Shown: positions 46,487-54,640 of the stretch, piece by piece | How positions within the stretch are numbered: position 1 is the stretch's first letter | Layout: every line of letters starts with the position of its first letter | NCBI RefSeq assembly: GCF_012689525.1 | Contig: NZ_CP051515.1 | Coordinates: 2,604,001 to 2,668,000 of the forward strand | DNA length: 64,000 nt | Direction of reading: 5' to 3' | From: Paraburkholderia aromaticivorans | GTDB lineage: Bacteria > Pseudomonadota > Gammaproteobacteria > Burkholderiales > Burkholderiaceae | Notes under the pieces: generated by a model | The model's database searches: none | The model's input: the letters and a program-made list of their open reading frames with translations, nothing else | Told to the model about the DNA's origin: nothing | Translations under genes and position numbers: made by a program

Positions 46487-47470
46487 TTACGGATAAGACA
46501 CGTAGACGTCGCTCAACAAATCCTCGGCAGTCGGCAACGGCGCAGCCTTGGCTTCCGCCACGGCACTGTCGATCAAACTCTTGACCTCGGCATCGACGCC
46601 ACGCAACTGATCCGCGCTCAGCATTTCGGCGCGTACCACCCGCTCTTCGAAACGCTTCAGGCAATCCTTCTCGTCGCGCAGTTTCTGCACTTCACCGGGC
46701 GCGCGATAGGTTTGCGCGTCGCCTTCGAAATGGCCGAAATAACGCGAGAATTTCACTTCGACAAGCGTCGGTCCGCCGCCCTGACGCGCGCGTTCGATCG
46801 CTTCACCGAGCGCTTCATGCACCGCGAAGAAGTCGAATCCGTCCACGATCACGCCCGGCATGCCGAAGCCGCTCGCACGGTCCGCGATGTTGTCGGTCGC
46901 GACCGACCATGTCGACGACGTCGCTTCAGCGTAGCCGTTGTTCTCCGCCACGAAAATCGCCGGCAACCGCCATACGGAAGCCAGGTTCAGCGATTCGAAA
47001 ATCACGCCCTGATTCGACGCCCCGTCGCCGAAGAAGCACACGCCCACGCCGCCCGACTTCTTGTACTTCGCGGCGAGCGCCGCGCCGCAAATCAACGGGC
47101 CGCCAGCGCCGACGATACCGTTCGCACCTAACATCCCTTTTGACAGGTCGGCGATATGCATCGAGCCGCCTTTGCCGTGACACACGCCGGTCCTGCGTCC
47201 GTAGATCTCGGCCATCATGCCGCGCACGTCCACGCCCTTGGCGATGCAATGGCCGTGGCCTCGGTGCGTGGTCGCCACATAGTCGGCATCGTTCAGATGC
47301 AGCATCGTGCCGACCGCCGACGCCTCTTCGCCCGCGTACAGATGCACGAAGCCGGGAATCTCGCCGGTCGCGAATTCCACGTGCAGACGCTCCTCGAACT
47401 CGCGGATCGTGCGCATCATGCGATACGCCTTCAGTAGATCTTCCTTGCTCAACTCAGTTGAAACCGACAT
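46487..47470 (-). CDS. acoA: Acetoin dehydrogenase E1 alpha subunit
   Basis: A 327-residue E1-alpha with the thiamine-diphosphate/Mg motif GDGASNQGVIFESLNLAS, THRGHGHCIAKG and GGSMHIAD. ATG at 47470 has AAGGAGACAC upstream. Works with AcoB. Second gene of the acoXABC-lipA operon. Confidence 0.94.
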   Translation of the reverse strand: MSVSTELSKEDLLKAYRMMRTIREFEERLHVEFATGEIPGFVHLYAGEEASAVGTMLHLNDADYVATTHRGHGHCIAKGVDVRGMMAEIYGRRTGVCHGKGGSMHIADLSKGMLGANGIVGAGGPLICGAALAAKYKKSGGVGVCFFGDGASNQGVIFESLNLASVWRLPAIFVAENNGYAEATSSTWSVATDNIADRASGFGMPGVIVDGFDFFAVHEALGEAIERARQGGGPTLVEVKFSRYFGHFEGDAQTYRAPGEVQKLRDEKDCLKRFEERVVRAEMLSADQLRGVDAEVKSLIDSAVAEAKAAPLPTAEDLLSDVYVSYP

Positions 47471-47510
47471 GGTGTGTCTCCTTGGAATGAATGCACTGCC
47501 TGCCCACAAC

Positions 47511-48575
47511 CTACTTTTGATGCGCAACCACGTTTGCCACTTCCCGCACCAGTTGACGCGACGCCGCGAAACGCAGCGTGCGTTCGACGTCGACGGTCAG
47601 CGGCCCTTCCCAATCCAGCGCGATCTCGTAGCGGTCGCCGCGCTCCAGTTCGATTTCGCGCTCGCCGTCGAAAGCGAGCGTGCCGTGTTCGGTTTCCAGC
47701 GGCCGCCACACGCCGACTTCGAAGCGTTCGCAGGTGCGCATCAGCACGCGCTCGACGCGGCCTGGCGCGATCGGCGCCACCAGTGGCACGCCTGATTCAC
47801 CGGGCGCGGCAAAGCGCAGATGCAACCCGTGCGACGCGGTGCGCTCAACCGGCGCCCAGGCTCCGCCGATCGACGAGAGTCCGATGCCGTCCGGCGCGGC
47901 GAACGTGAGAAAGAGTTCTTCGATATCGGCCGGATCGGACACGGCCCGCGCGCCGACGAAGCGCTGACGGCTTACGCAGACATCGACCAGCGCGATTTCC
48001 TCGCGGCCGCGATTCGGCCCGGCCGTGCAGCGCACCACGAGTCGCTTGTTGCGCATCAGCGCCACATCCGGCGGCACGGCGCCCGAGGCGACGAGCGCGC
48101 CGGCAAGGCCGGCCACGGTGGCTTCGCGCAAATCCGGAAAGGCGTTGTTGGTGCCGGTGGACAAGGTCAGCAGCGGCACTCTCGCGCAATGCGCGGCCAC
48201 GGCCCGATGCGTGCCGTCGCCGCCCAGCACGGCGATCAGTTCGACGCCCGCCTTCAGCATCGCGGCGACTCCCGCGTGGGTATCGGCGACGCTGTCGGTG
48301 ATCGGCTGTTCGATGAACTCGACTTCGGGCCAGCGCTGTTGCGAGGCGACGGCGTCGTGCGTATCGAGCGCGCGCAGCAGCAGCGCCGCCACGCCGGTCC
48401 GGTCGCGCAAACACAGCACGCGGGTCACGCCGAGCACACCGAGCCCGGCCAGCAGGCGCACGACCATGTTGGCTTTTTCGGAGGTCGGAAACACCGACGC
48501 ATAGGAGGTGAGGCGGCGGATGTCGCGACCCGACGCAGGGTTCGCGATCACGCCGACGGTGATGGGCGATAGCAC
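47511..48575 (-). CDS. acoX: AcoX, ATP-NAD-kinase-like protein of the acetoin operon
   Basis: A 354-residue protein related to NAD kinases: VIANPASGRDIRRL at the N-terminus and LGGDGTHRAVA in the middle. AcoX is a usual first gene of acetoin operons in Cupriavidus and relatives; its exact role is not settled. A sigma-54 promoter lies about 85 bases before the start. Confidence 0.92.
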   Translation of the reverse strand: MLSPITVGVIANPASGRDIRRLTSYASVFPTSEKANMVVRLLAGLGVLGVTRVLCLRDRTGVAALLLRALDTHDAVASQQRWPEVEFIEQPITDSVADTHAGVAAMLKAGVELIAVLGGDGTHRAVAAHCARVPLLTLSTGTNNAFPDLREATVAGLAGALVASGAVPPDVALMRNKRLVVRCTAGPNRGREEIALVDVCVSRQRFVGARAVSDPADIEELFLTFAAPDGIGLSSIGGAWAPVERTASHGLHLRFAAPGESGVPLVAPIAPGRVERVLMRTCERFEVGVWRPLETEHGTLAFDGEREIELERGDRYEIALDWEGPLTVDVERTLRFAASRQLVREVANVVAHQK

Positions 48576-48661
48576 TGTGCTTGTCTCCTACCCGCGTCGC
48601 ACGCGGGCTTGTATAGGTAGCGCCGTCGTCGAACGACAGCGCTTTGTCATGCACAAGACAC

Positions 48662-48677
48662 TGCAAAGGGTGTGCCA
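48662..48677 (-). promoter_or_regulatory. Sigma-54 (-24/-12) promoter of acoXABC-lipA
   Basis: On the minus strand TGGCAC (48677-48672), five bases, then TTGCA (48666-48662): an excellent match to TGGCAC-N5-TTGC. It lies about 87 bases upstream of acoX and faces it. Confidence 0.85.
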
Positions 48678-48785
48678 ATCTGCTGAAAAATCGCGCCACC
48701 GCGCGAAAGTGCCCTGTTTAAAGGCTCTACGCATCGAAACGTAGATTGAGATGGTGAGCCGGCACCACGCGATGCAGCGTTCCAG

Positions 48786-48796
48786 GCGTCTCACGC
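48786..48796. promoter_or_regulatory. Possible AcoR half-site
   Basis: GCGTCTCACGC, sharing GTCTCA with the palindromes at 48888-48917, about 110 bases upstream of the sigma-54 promoter. Confidence 0.4.
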
Positions 48797-48887
48797 ATGG
48801 CGCGTGCGGCATTCGTCGCATGGCCGAGCAGATAGAAGGCGCGGCGCAAACCCTTCACCCGCCTCGATCCGCGCGACAGGGCAAGCC

Positions 48888-48926
48888 GTCTCACCTGAGA
48901 CTGAGACAAACGTCTCACGCGTCTCG
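48888..48926. promoter_or_regulatory. AcoR upstream activator sites (TGAGAC/GTCTCA palindromes)
   Basis: Two adjacent palindromes: GTCTCA-CC-TGAGAC (48888-48901) and TGAGAC-AAAC-GTCTCA (48902-48917), followed by another GTCTC. They lie 210-250 bases upstream of the -24/-12 promoter and 95-125 bases upstream of acoR, the expected position for enhancer-like sites of a sigma-54 activator. Confidence 0.7.
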
Positions 48927-49012
48927 CGTGCTGCATTGCAGTGTGATTCATCAAGCGGGATGTGATACAAGAAGCCCTGATCTCACTGTGTGTCGCTCGC
49001 CTGGAGCTGACC

Positions 49013-51001
49013 ATGCCTTACGTCTCGCAGACCCAGCACATCGACCGCGTGCGTGGCGCCATTGAAGGACGCCTGCCCGCGCCCGCCGATTCTCCGCGGC
49101 TCGTTTCGTCGTGGCAGCGTTCGTTCGAACAGTACCGGCTCGACCCGGGCGCCGTGATCGGACCGCGCGTGCTGACGTCGGCAGAATTGCGCGAAGTGCA
49201 AGGCAAAGAAGAAGACTTTCTGCGTGCATCGGGCCAATGCCTGAGCCGTCTGCACGACATGATTCGAGTCGCCGACTATTGCGTGATGCTCACCGACGCG
49301 CACGGCGTCACCATCGACTACAGGATCGACCGCGAACGCCGCAGCGATTTCAAGCATGCGGGCCTGTATATCGGTTCGTGCTGGTCCGAGCGCGAAGAAG
49401 GCACGTGCGGCGTGGCGAATGTGCTGACCGATCTCGCGCCGATCATCGTGCACAAGACCGATCATTTCCGCGCGGCGTTCACCACGCTCACCTGCAGCGC
49501 GGCGCCGATCTTCGCGCCGACCGGCGAGATGATCGGCGTGCTCGATGCGTCCGCCGTGCAGTCGCCGGATAACCGCGACAGCCAGCGGCTCGTGTTTCAA
49601 CTGGTGCGGCAAAGCGCCGGTCTGATCGAAGACGGTTACTTCCTCAATCAAACGACCCAGCACTGGATTCTGTTCGGCCATTCGAGCCGCAACTTTGTCG
49701 AGGCGCAGCCCGAAGTGCTGATCGCCTTCGACGAATGCGGCAATCTCGTCGCCGCCAATCGCAAGGCGCGCGAGTGCATTCCGGCGCTGAACGGTCCGCG
49801 CCATATCGACGACGTATTCGACACCTCGGGCTCGCACCTGCACGACGTCGCGCGCACGGATGCGATTGTCGGCTTGCGCCTGCGCGCGACCGGGACGACG
49901 TTGTATGCGCGTATTCGCGCGCCGCTCAGGCGCATCTCGCGCTCGGCGTCCACGATGAACGACGGCGCCGCACGGTCGTCGCAAACCGCGTCGCAAAACG
50001 ACCTGCAACTCGGTGCGCTCGGACGTTTTCTGCACAGCGCGGAGCCGCAGATCGCGCACAACGCGGCCGTGGCGTTGCGCGTGATGGGCAAGCGTCTGCC
50101 GATTCTGATTCTCGGCGAGACCGGTGTCGGCAAGGAAGTGTTCGCGCACGCGGTGCACGATTCGAGCGCGCGGCGCACGAGACCGTTTATCGCGGTGAAT
50201 TGCGGCGCGATTCCCGAATCGCTGATCGAAAGTGAACTGTTCGGCTACGCGCCCGGCGCCTTCACCGGTGCACGCAGCCGCGGCGCGCGCGGCAAAATTG
50301 CGCAGGCACATACCGGTACGCTGTTTCTCGATGAAATCGGCGACATGCCGCTCGATCTGCAAACGCGGCTGCTGCGCGTGCTGGCCGAAGGCGAAGTGAC
50401 GCCGCTCGGCGGCGATGCACCCGTACGCGTGGATATCGACGTGATTTGCGCCACGCACCGCGATCTCGCGCAGATGGTCGCGGCCGGCACGTTCCGCGAA
50501 GACCTCTATTACCGGCTGAGCGGCGCGTCCTTGCCGATGCCGCCGCTGCGCGAGCGCGCGGATATCCGCGACGTGATCGATGCGGTCTTCGACGAGGAAG
50601 CGCAAATGGCCGGCCACGTGCTCACGTTGGACCCACAACTTGCCGAACGTCTTGCCGGATTCGCATGGCCGGGCAACATTCGCCAGTTGCGCAATGTGCT
50701 GCGCTACGCCTGCGCGATCTGCGACAGCGCGCGCGTGGAATTGCGCCATGTCGCGCCGGATATAGCGGCGTTGCTCGCGCCCGAGGCCGCGCACAAACCC
50801 GCGTTATTGCGGATCGATTTGCATGACGGCCGGCAACGGGACGCGCGGCAGGACCCGCGCGAAGAACGCGCGCGCATTATCGACGCGCTCACACGCCATC
50901 AATGGCGGCCCAACGTAGCGGCGCAAGCGCTCGGCATGTCGCGCGCCACTTTGTATCGACGCATTGCGTCGCTGGGCATCGTCGCGCCGCATCGACGATG
51001 A
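49013..51001 (+). CDS. acoR: AcoR-type sigma-54-dependent activator
   Basis: A 662-residue enhancer-binding protein: N-terminal GAF-like sensing domain (about 60-205), a linker/PAS-like part, an AAA+ domain with Walker A GETGVGKE (368-375) and sigma-54 contact GAFTGA (415-420), and a C-terminal Fis-type HTH (NVAAQALGMSRATLYRRIAS). It binds upstream sites and activates acoXABC-lipA with RpoN when acetoin is present. ATG at 49013 with CTGGAG upstream. Divergent from acoX; an IS3 element lies 110 bases downstream. Confidence 0.93.
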   Translation: MPYVSQTQHIDRVRGAIEGRLPAPADSPRLVSSWQRSFEQYRLDPGAVIGPRVLTSAELREVQGKEEDFLRASGQCLSRLHDMIRVADYCVMLTDAHGVTIDYRIDRERRSDFKHAGLYIGSCWSEREEGTCGVANVLTDLAPIIVHKTDHFRAAFTTLTCSAAPIFAPTGEMIGVLDASAVQSPDNRDSQRLVFQLVRQSAGLIEDGYFLNQTTQHWILFGHSSRNFVEAQPEVLIAFDECGNLVAANRKARECIPALNGPRHIDDVFDTSGSHLHDVARTDAIVGLRLRATGTTLYARIRAPLRRISRSASTMNDGAARSSQTASQNDLQLGALGRFLHSAEPQIAHNAAVALRVMGKRLPILILGETGVGKEVFAHAVHDSSARRTRPFIAVNCGAIPESLIESELFGYAPGAFTGARSRGARGKIAQAHTGTLFLDEIGDMPLDLQTRLLRVLAEGEVTPLGGDAPVRVDIDVICATHRDLAQMVAAGTFREDLYYRLSGASLPMPPLRERADIRDVIDAVFDEEAQMAGHVLTLDPQLAERLAGFAWPGNIRQLRNVLRYACAICDSARVELRHVAPDIAALLAPEAAHKPALLRIDLHDGRQRDARQDPREERARIIDALTRHQWRPNVAAQALGMSRATLYRRIASLGIVAPHRR

Positions 51002-51160
51002 AGCGCCGGTTGTCAGTGTGATGCGCGGGCATGTGCAAAACGCGCCAGTCGCCATTGCCACTACGCGTTTTCGTATTCCATTTCGCGCACCCGTTCGCCC
51101 CCGGTGTCACAATAGTTGTCGCCTCTGAATTTTCTTAAATTGAAGAGTCAGAGGTGCAGG

Positions 51161-51661
51161 TTGAAGGTGAAACAAACGTATTCTGTCGAGTTCAAAGAGC
51201 AAGCGCTGTCGAAAGTTTTGCAGCGCGGGAGCCGCACGGTTGGATCGGTGGCCGACGAATTGAACATGAATTTACTGACATTAAGGAAGTGGATGAGAGG
51301 TAGCGCCGCTGCGGGTCGGAGCTCAGGCTCCGGACAAGCAAAACGTCCAGCAGACTGGTCGCCGGAAGAACGGCTGCTGGCTTTGCATGAGAGCCACGGC
51401 CTGGTCGACGAAGCACTGAACGCGTGGTGTCGTGAGCGGGGGCTGTTTGCTCATCATCTAACGCTGTGGCGCATGGATTTTTGCGCCGTCGGCGGGACCG
51501 GCGGTCGGCGTGAGAACGGCCAGGAAGTACGGGATCTGAAGCAAGCCAATGTGCAATTACAGCGCGAATTGAACCGCAAGGAGAAAGCGCTGGCGGAGGC
51601 GGCGGCGCTGTTGGTGCTGCAAAAAAAGTATCGTGCGCTGTTCGAGGGCGAGGCCGAATGA
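51161..51661 (+). CDS. IS3-family transposase OrfA
   Basis: About 166 residues with two HTH-like parts (TVGSVADELNMNLLTLRKWM and the WSPEERLLALHES region) and a C-terminal leucine-zipper-like helix (NVQLQRELNRKEKALAEAAA). Probable TTG start at 51161 with GAGG upstream; GTG at 51167 is an alternative. Its end overlaps OrfB by 4 bases (ATGA), so OrfB may be made by re-initiation or by a frameshift fusion. Confidence 0.88.
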   Translation: MKVKQTYSVEFKEQALSKVLQRGSRTVGSVADELNMNLLTLRKWMRGSAAAGRSSGSGQAKRPADWSPEERLLALHESHGLVDEALNAWCRERGLFAHHLTLWRMDFCAVGGTGGRRENGQEVRDLKQANVQLQRELNRKEKALAEAAALLVLQKKYRALFEGEAE

Positions 51662-52737
51662 CAGCCCTTGAAGAGCGCAAAACATTGATCGGCCTGATCA
51701 GCGAGGCGACCCTGGCGGGGGCTCGCCAGGCGCCCGCGTGTGAGATGCTGGGGCTGAGCGCACGGACGGTTCAGCGTTGGCAAGGTGGCGAACCTGACGC
51801 GGTGGACGGGCGCTCGTTACGACGCCATGAGCCATCTCACAAGCTGAGCGCCGAGGAACGCACCGAGCTGCTGGCAGTTGCGAACTCGGCCGAGTTTGGT
51901 CATTTGCCGCCGAGCCAGATCGTGCCTCGGCTGGCTGACCAGCAACGCTATATCGCCTCGGAGTCGACGTTCTATCGGGTGCTGAAAGCCGAGAAGCAGC
52001 TTGCCCATCGGCGCAGTGAACGGCCGGTCAAATCATGCGGCAAACCACGAGCGGTTCGCGCGGACGCGCCGAATCAGCTTTACAGTTGGGACATCACGTA
52101 CTTGCCGGCGACGATCCGCGGGCAGTACTTTTATCTGTATCTGTTTATGGACGTGTTCAGTAGGATGGTCGTCGGCTGGCAGGTCTACGCCGAAGAGAGC
52201 AGCGCCCAGGCCAGCGAGGTGCTCAAGGATCTATGCGCGCGTGAGGCGATCCAGCCCAACCAGGTAATTTTGCACTCCGACAACGGCGGCCCAATGAAGG
52301 GCGCCACGATGCTTGCCACCTTGCAGGCCTTGGGCGTGATGCCGTCGTTGAGTCGCCCCGGCGTGAGCAACGACAACCCCTATTCGGAATCGTTGTTCAA
52401 AACGCTGAAGTACCGGCCCGCTTATCCGTTAGAGGCATTCGATACCCTGTTCGCCGCCCGCACCTGGGTTGCAGAACTAGTGCGCTGGTACAACCACGAA
52501 CACCGCCACAGTGCGATCCGTTTCGTGACGCCGGCCCAGCGCCATGCGAATCTTGATCAGGACATCCTCGAGCGCCGCAAGGCGCTCTACGAGGGTGCGC
52601 GCGAACGTCATCCGCTACGATGGAAAGGTGCCACGCGGGACTGGCAGCGCGTTCATGTCGTGCATCTGAATCCCGGTCGTGCTGAGCCGACCGTCGACAT
52701 TCGACGACCCCGTAACGAGGAATTAAAAGCAGCCTGA
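51658..52737 (+). CDS. IS3-family transposase OrfB (DDE integrase)
   Basis: A 359-residue rve-type transposase with an N-terminal HTH (ACEMLGLSARTVQRW) and the catalytic triad: Asp in YSWDITYLP, Asp in ILHSDNGGPMKG and Glu in PYSESLFKTLKYRP. It appears full length and undamaged. It catalyses cut and strand transfer of the element with OrfA. Confidence 0.93.
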   Translation: MTALEERKTLIGLISEATLAGARQAPACEMLGLSARTVQRWQGGEPDAVDGRSLRRHEPSHKLSAEERTELLAVANSAEFGHLPPSQIVPRLADQQRYIASESTFYRVLKAEKQLAHRRSERPVKSCGKPRAVRADAPNQLYSWDITYLPATIRGQYFYLYLFMDVFSRMVVGWQVYAEESSAQASEVLKDLCAREAIQPNQVILHSDNGGPMKGATMLATLQALGVMPSLSRPGVSNDNPYSESLFKTLKYRPAYPLEAFDTLFAARTWVAELVRWYNHEHRHSAIRFVTPAQRHANLDQDILERRKALYEGARERHPLRWKGATRDWQRVHVVHLNPGRAEPTVDIRRPRNEELKAA

Positions 52738-52953
52738 ATTCAAAACGTCGAGGCGACAACTAGCTGGAAAACTTCCGTTCGAATGGATTGCGATCTTTTC
52801 GATTGACAAGACCTGCGGCAAAACGGCACACTCGATCTCATGTTGACGCACATCACCATCGCCAATGCGATTACACACCCGAAGCGAGCCATCATCGGCT
52901 GGCCATTGGGAGTGCGTGCGCGTTAGCAGTCTGAGTCTGCGTAACACATCCCC

Positions 52954-52988
52954 AAGGCCCCGCCGGTAACGGAAGGGGCCTTTTGTTT
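52954..52988 (+). terminator. Intrinsic terminator downstream of the IS
   Basis: AAGGCCCC (52954-52961) pairs with GGGGCCTT (52975-52982), followed by a T-rich tract. It may be the original terminator of the acoR transcript, now separated from acoR by the IS. The rest of 52763-53029 shows no gene. Confidence 0.8.
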
Positions 52989-53029
52989 TGCGGGCGCCTC
53001 CGTCAGCCGGCTTGATGACGGAGAACGAG

Positions 53030-53410
53030 ATGGATCAGGCAAGCCCGCAGTGCATGGATGACGAATCGAGTCGGGTGGCGTATCGGCAAGACGAGCGTCT
53101 GCCGAAGCTGGTGTTGCATTTTTCCGTGATGCCAGGCGCGACGCTGACCTGGCGCGTCGAAGCCGATAGCACGCTCGCCGTGCAGGGCGCGCGCCTTTGG
53201 CTCACACGTGTCAGTTCACCTTACGATCATTGGCTCGATCCGGGCCACACATTCCAGCTGCAACGCGGCGAGCGCGTGTGGCTCAGTACCGATGGCGAAT
53301 GCGTTGCGCGCGTGTCGTTGAGCTACGCGCTGCCGGCGCGAGGCAGCCTGCTCAGACGCTGGCTGGGACGGCTCGCGTGGTTGAGTCTGGGACCGCCTGG
53401 GCCGCGTTAG
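53030..53410 (+). CDS. DUF2917 family protein
   Basis: A 126-residue protein matching DUF2917, small soluble proteins common in Burkholderiales (VLHFSVMPGATLTWRVEADS, then ARLWLTRVSSPYDHWLDPGH). The C-terminus is Arg/Trp-rich. Function unknown. ATG at 53030 has GGAG upstream; ATG at 53015 would add five residues. Confidence 0.82.
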   Translation: MDQASPQCMDDESSRVAYRQDERLPKLVLHFSVMPGATLTWRVEADSTLAVQGARLWLTRVSSPYDHWLDPGHTFQLQRGERVWLSTDGECVARVSLSYALPARGSLLRRWLGRLAWLSLGPPGPR

Positions 53411-53460
53411 CCGCGCACGTGATAGCGCGGCTCAGCTCAGCGAGACATCACACGCGGCGG

Positions 53461-53497
53461 GAAAAAAGCAAACACCCCTGCAATGAGGGGTGTTTGC
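53461..53497 (-). terminator. Intrinsic terminator of the exported-protein gene
   Basis: GCAAACACCCCT (53468-53479) and AGGGGTGTTTGC (53486-53497) form a 12-bp perfect stem; the A-run at 53462-53467 becomes the T-run on the minus strand. Confidence 0.9.
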
Positions 53498-53556
53498 TTC
53501 GCATGCCGGCTTGCATGAACGCGCGATCATGCAAGACAACTCGGCCGCTTGTGACG

Positions 53557-54129
53557 TTACTTTGGCGTAACCTGCACGGCCGCGGCCGAGACGAATACCG
53601 CGTGGATCGTATCGCCGACCTTGACGTCCTTCAGATCGACGTCCGGACCGGCTTCGAGCGTTTGCGTCTGATACGCGCCGCGCAGCGTGACCAGCCGCTT
53701 CTTGCGATCGATCTTCTGCACGGTGGCGAGCACTTCGATCTGGCGCGCCGATTCGAATCCGCCCGAGGCCGGGGCATACACCTGCGTGTCGACACGCGCG
53801 CGAATGCCCTTGTCCTTGCCGGTGACCTTCTCGGCCTTCACGAGCAGCGCATTCTTGTAGAGCACGTCCACCTGGTCACCCACCTTGAGCTGGTCGAAAC
53901 CCGCCACCTGCTGGCTCACGAGCACGACCACCACGTTGCCGCCCGACCCCTTGAGCGTGAGCGTGCGAGTGCCCGGATCGATACCGACGATCTGCGCCCT
54001 CACATGCACCGGCTCTACCGCGCTGACGATGCCTTGCGCGGCACTGGCCATGGCATCTTGCGCCCAGGCCGGCTGGGCTGCGGCGAACGCCGCGAACATC
54101 AACGCTGCTCCAATCGTCGTTGCCTTCAT
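53557..54129 (-). CDS. Exported protein of unknown function
   Basis: A 190-residue periplasmic protein with a signal peptide (MKATTIGAALMFAAFAAAQP, cleaved near AWA). The mature part is two similar beta-rich halves (VHVRAQIVGIDPGTRTLTLK and EVLATVQKIDRKKRLVTLRG), each followed by a KVGDxV/KVGDTI turn, suggesting a duplicated small barrel. No catalytic motif is seen. Monocistronic, with its own terminator. Confidence 0.82.
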   Translation of the reverse strand: MKATTIGAALMFAAFAAAQPAWAQDAMASAAQGIVSAVEPVHVRAQIVGIDPGTRTLTLKGSGGNVVVVLVSQQVAGFDQLKVGDQVDVLYKNALLVKAEKVTGKDKGIRARVDTQVYAPASGGFESARQIEVLATVQKIDRKKRLVTLRGAYQTQTLEAGPDVDLKDVKVGDTIHAVFVSAAAVQVTPK

Positions 54130-54556
54130 ATGCGTGCTCCTTGAGAAATTGTTTGATCCAGCGTGACGGCGATCTGAAACCGCGGGATGCCGATTCTTAA
54201 CGCCATGAGTGCCTGTGTATCTTCAGGATGATAGTTTTCAAAAGGTACGACGCAAATGATTTTACATGCCTTACAACATCCTGCAATTGATTGAATTGTG
54301 ATTTTCAAATGAATTCTCGCAGCCCTGTAATGTGCCGCGACGTGGCGTCACAGCGGCATCCTGTCAATCGGCCACGACGTGACATTGCCACCGCCATTCA
54401 TAATGAGCGACAGGTTTTAAATGCACATAGCATTAAACGCATACTGCATGGCCGTCGAATCGGCAATCAATGTTTTTCGGTATTCGGCCATAATCGGAGG
54501 CATCGTTAGATGGAATTAGATGCAGATTCGATATGCGCCCGATGCGCATTGTGCAC
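54130..54556. other. AT-rich intergenic region, no gene seen
   Basis: Between the exported-protein gene and the terminator of the thiolase. The stretch 54200-54540 is distinctly AT-rich compared with the genome around it. I saw no convincing gene; it should hold the exported-protein promoter on the minus strand. Confidence 0.5.
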
Positions 54557-54597
54557 AAAAAGAAACAGCCTCGTCGCGTGAGCGACGAGGCTGTTTC
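54557..54597 (-). terminator. Intrinsic terminator of the thiolase gene
   Basis: GAAACAGCCTCGTCGC (54562-54577) and GCGACGAGGCTGTTTC (54582-54597) form a 16-bp perfect stem with a 4-base loop; the A-run just before it gives a T-run on the minus strand. Confidence 0.92.
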
Positions 54598-54640
54598 ATC
54601 TAGCAGCTTTAACCGAGGCGCGGACTAAGCCGCTAAACCA

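Larger units (their letters stand above)
51113..52762 (+). mobile_element. IS3-family insertion sequence
   Basis: About 1650 bases bounded by 13-base inverted ends TAGTTGTCGCCTC (51113-51125) and GAGGCGACAACTA (52750-52762), containing orfA and orfB in the usual overlapping arrangement. Exact ends are uncertain: a TAG repeat on both sides could be target duplication, which would shorten the element by a few bases at each side. Both genes appear intact, so it may still be active. Confidence 0.88.

Noticed and set aside
51113..52762. Composite transposon or genomic island around the IS
   Set aside because: No second IS copy, integrase or tRNA was seen, and flanking genes are ordinary chromosomal ones.
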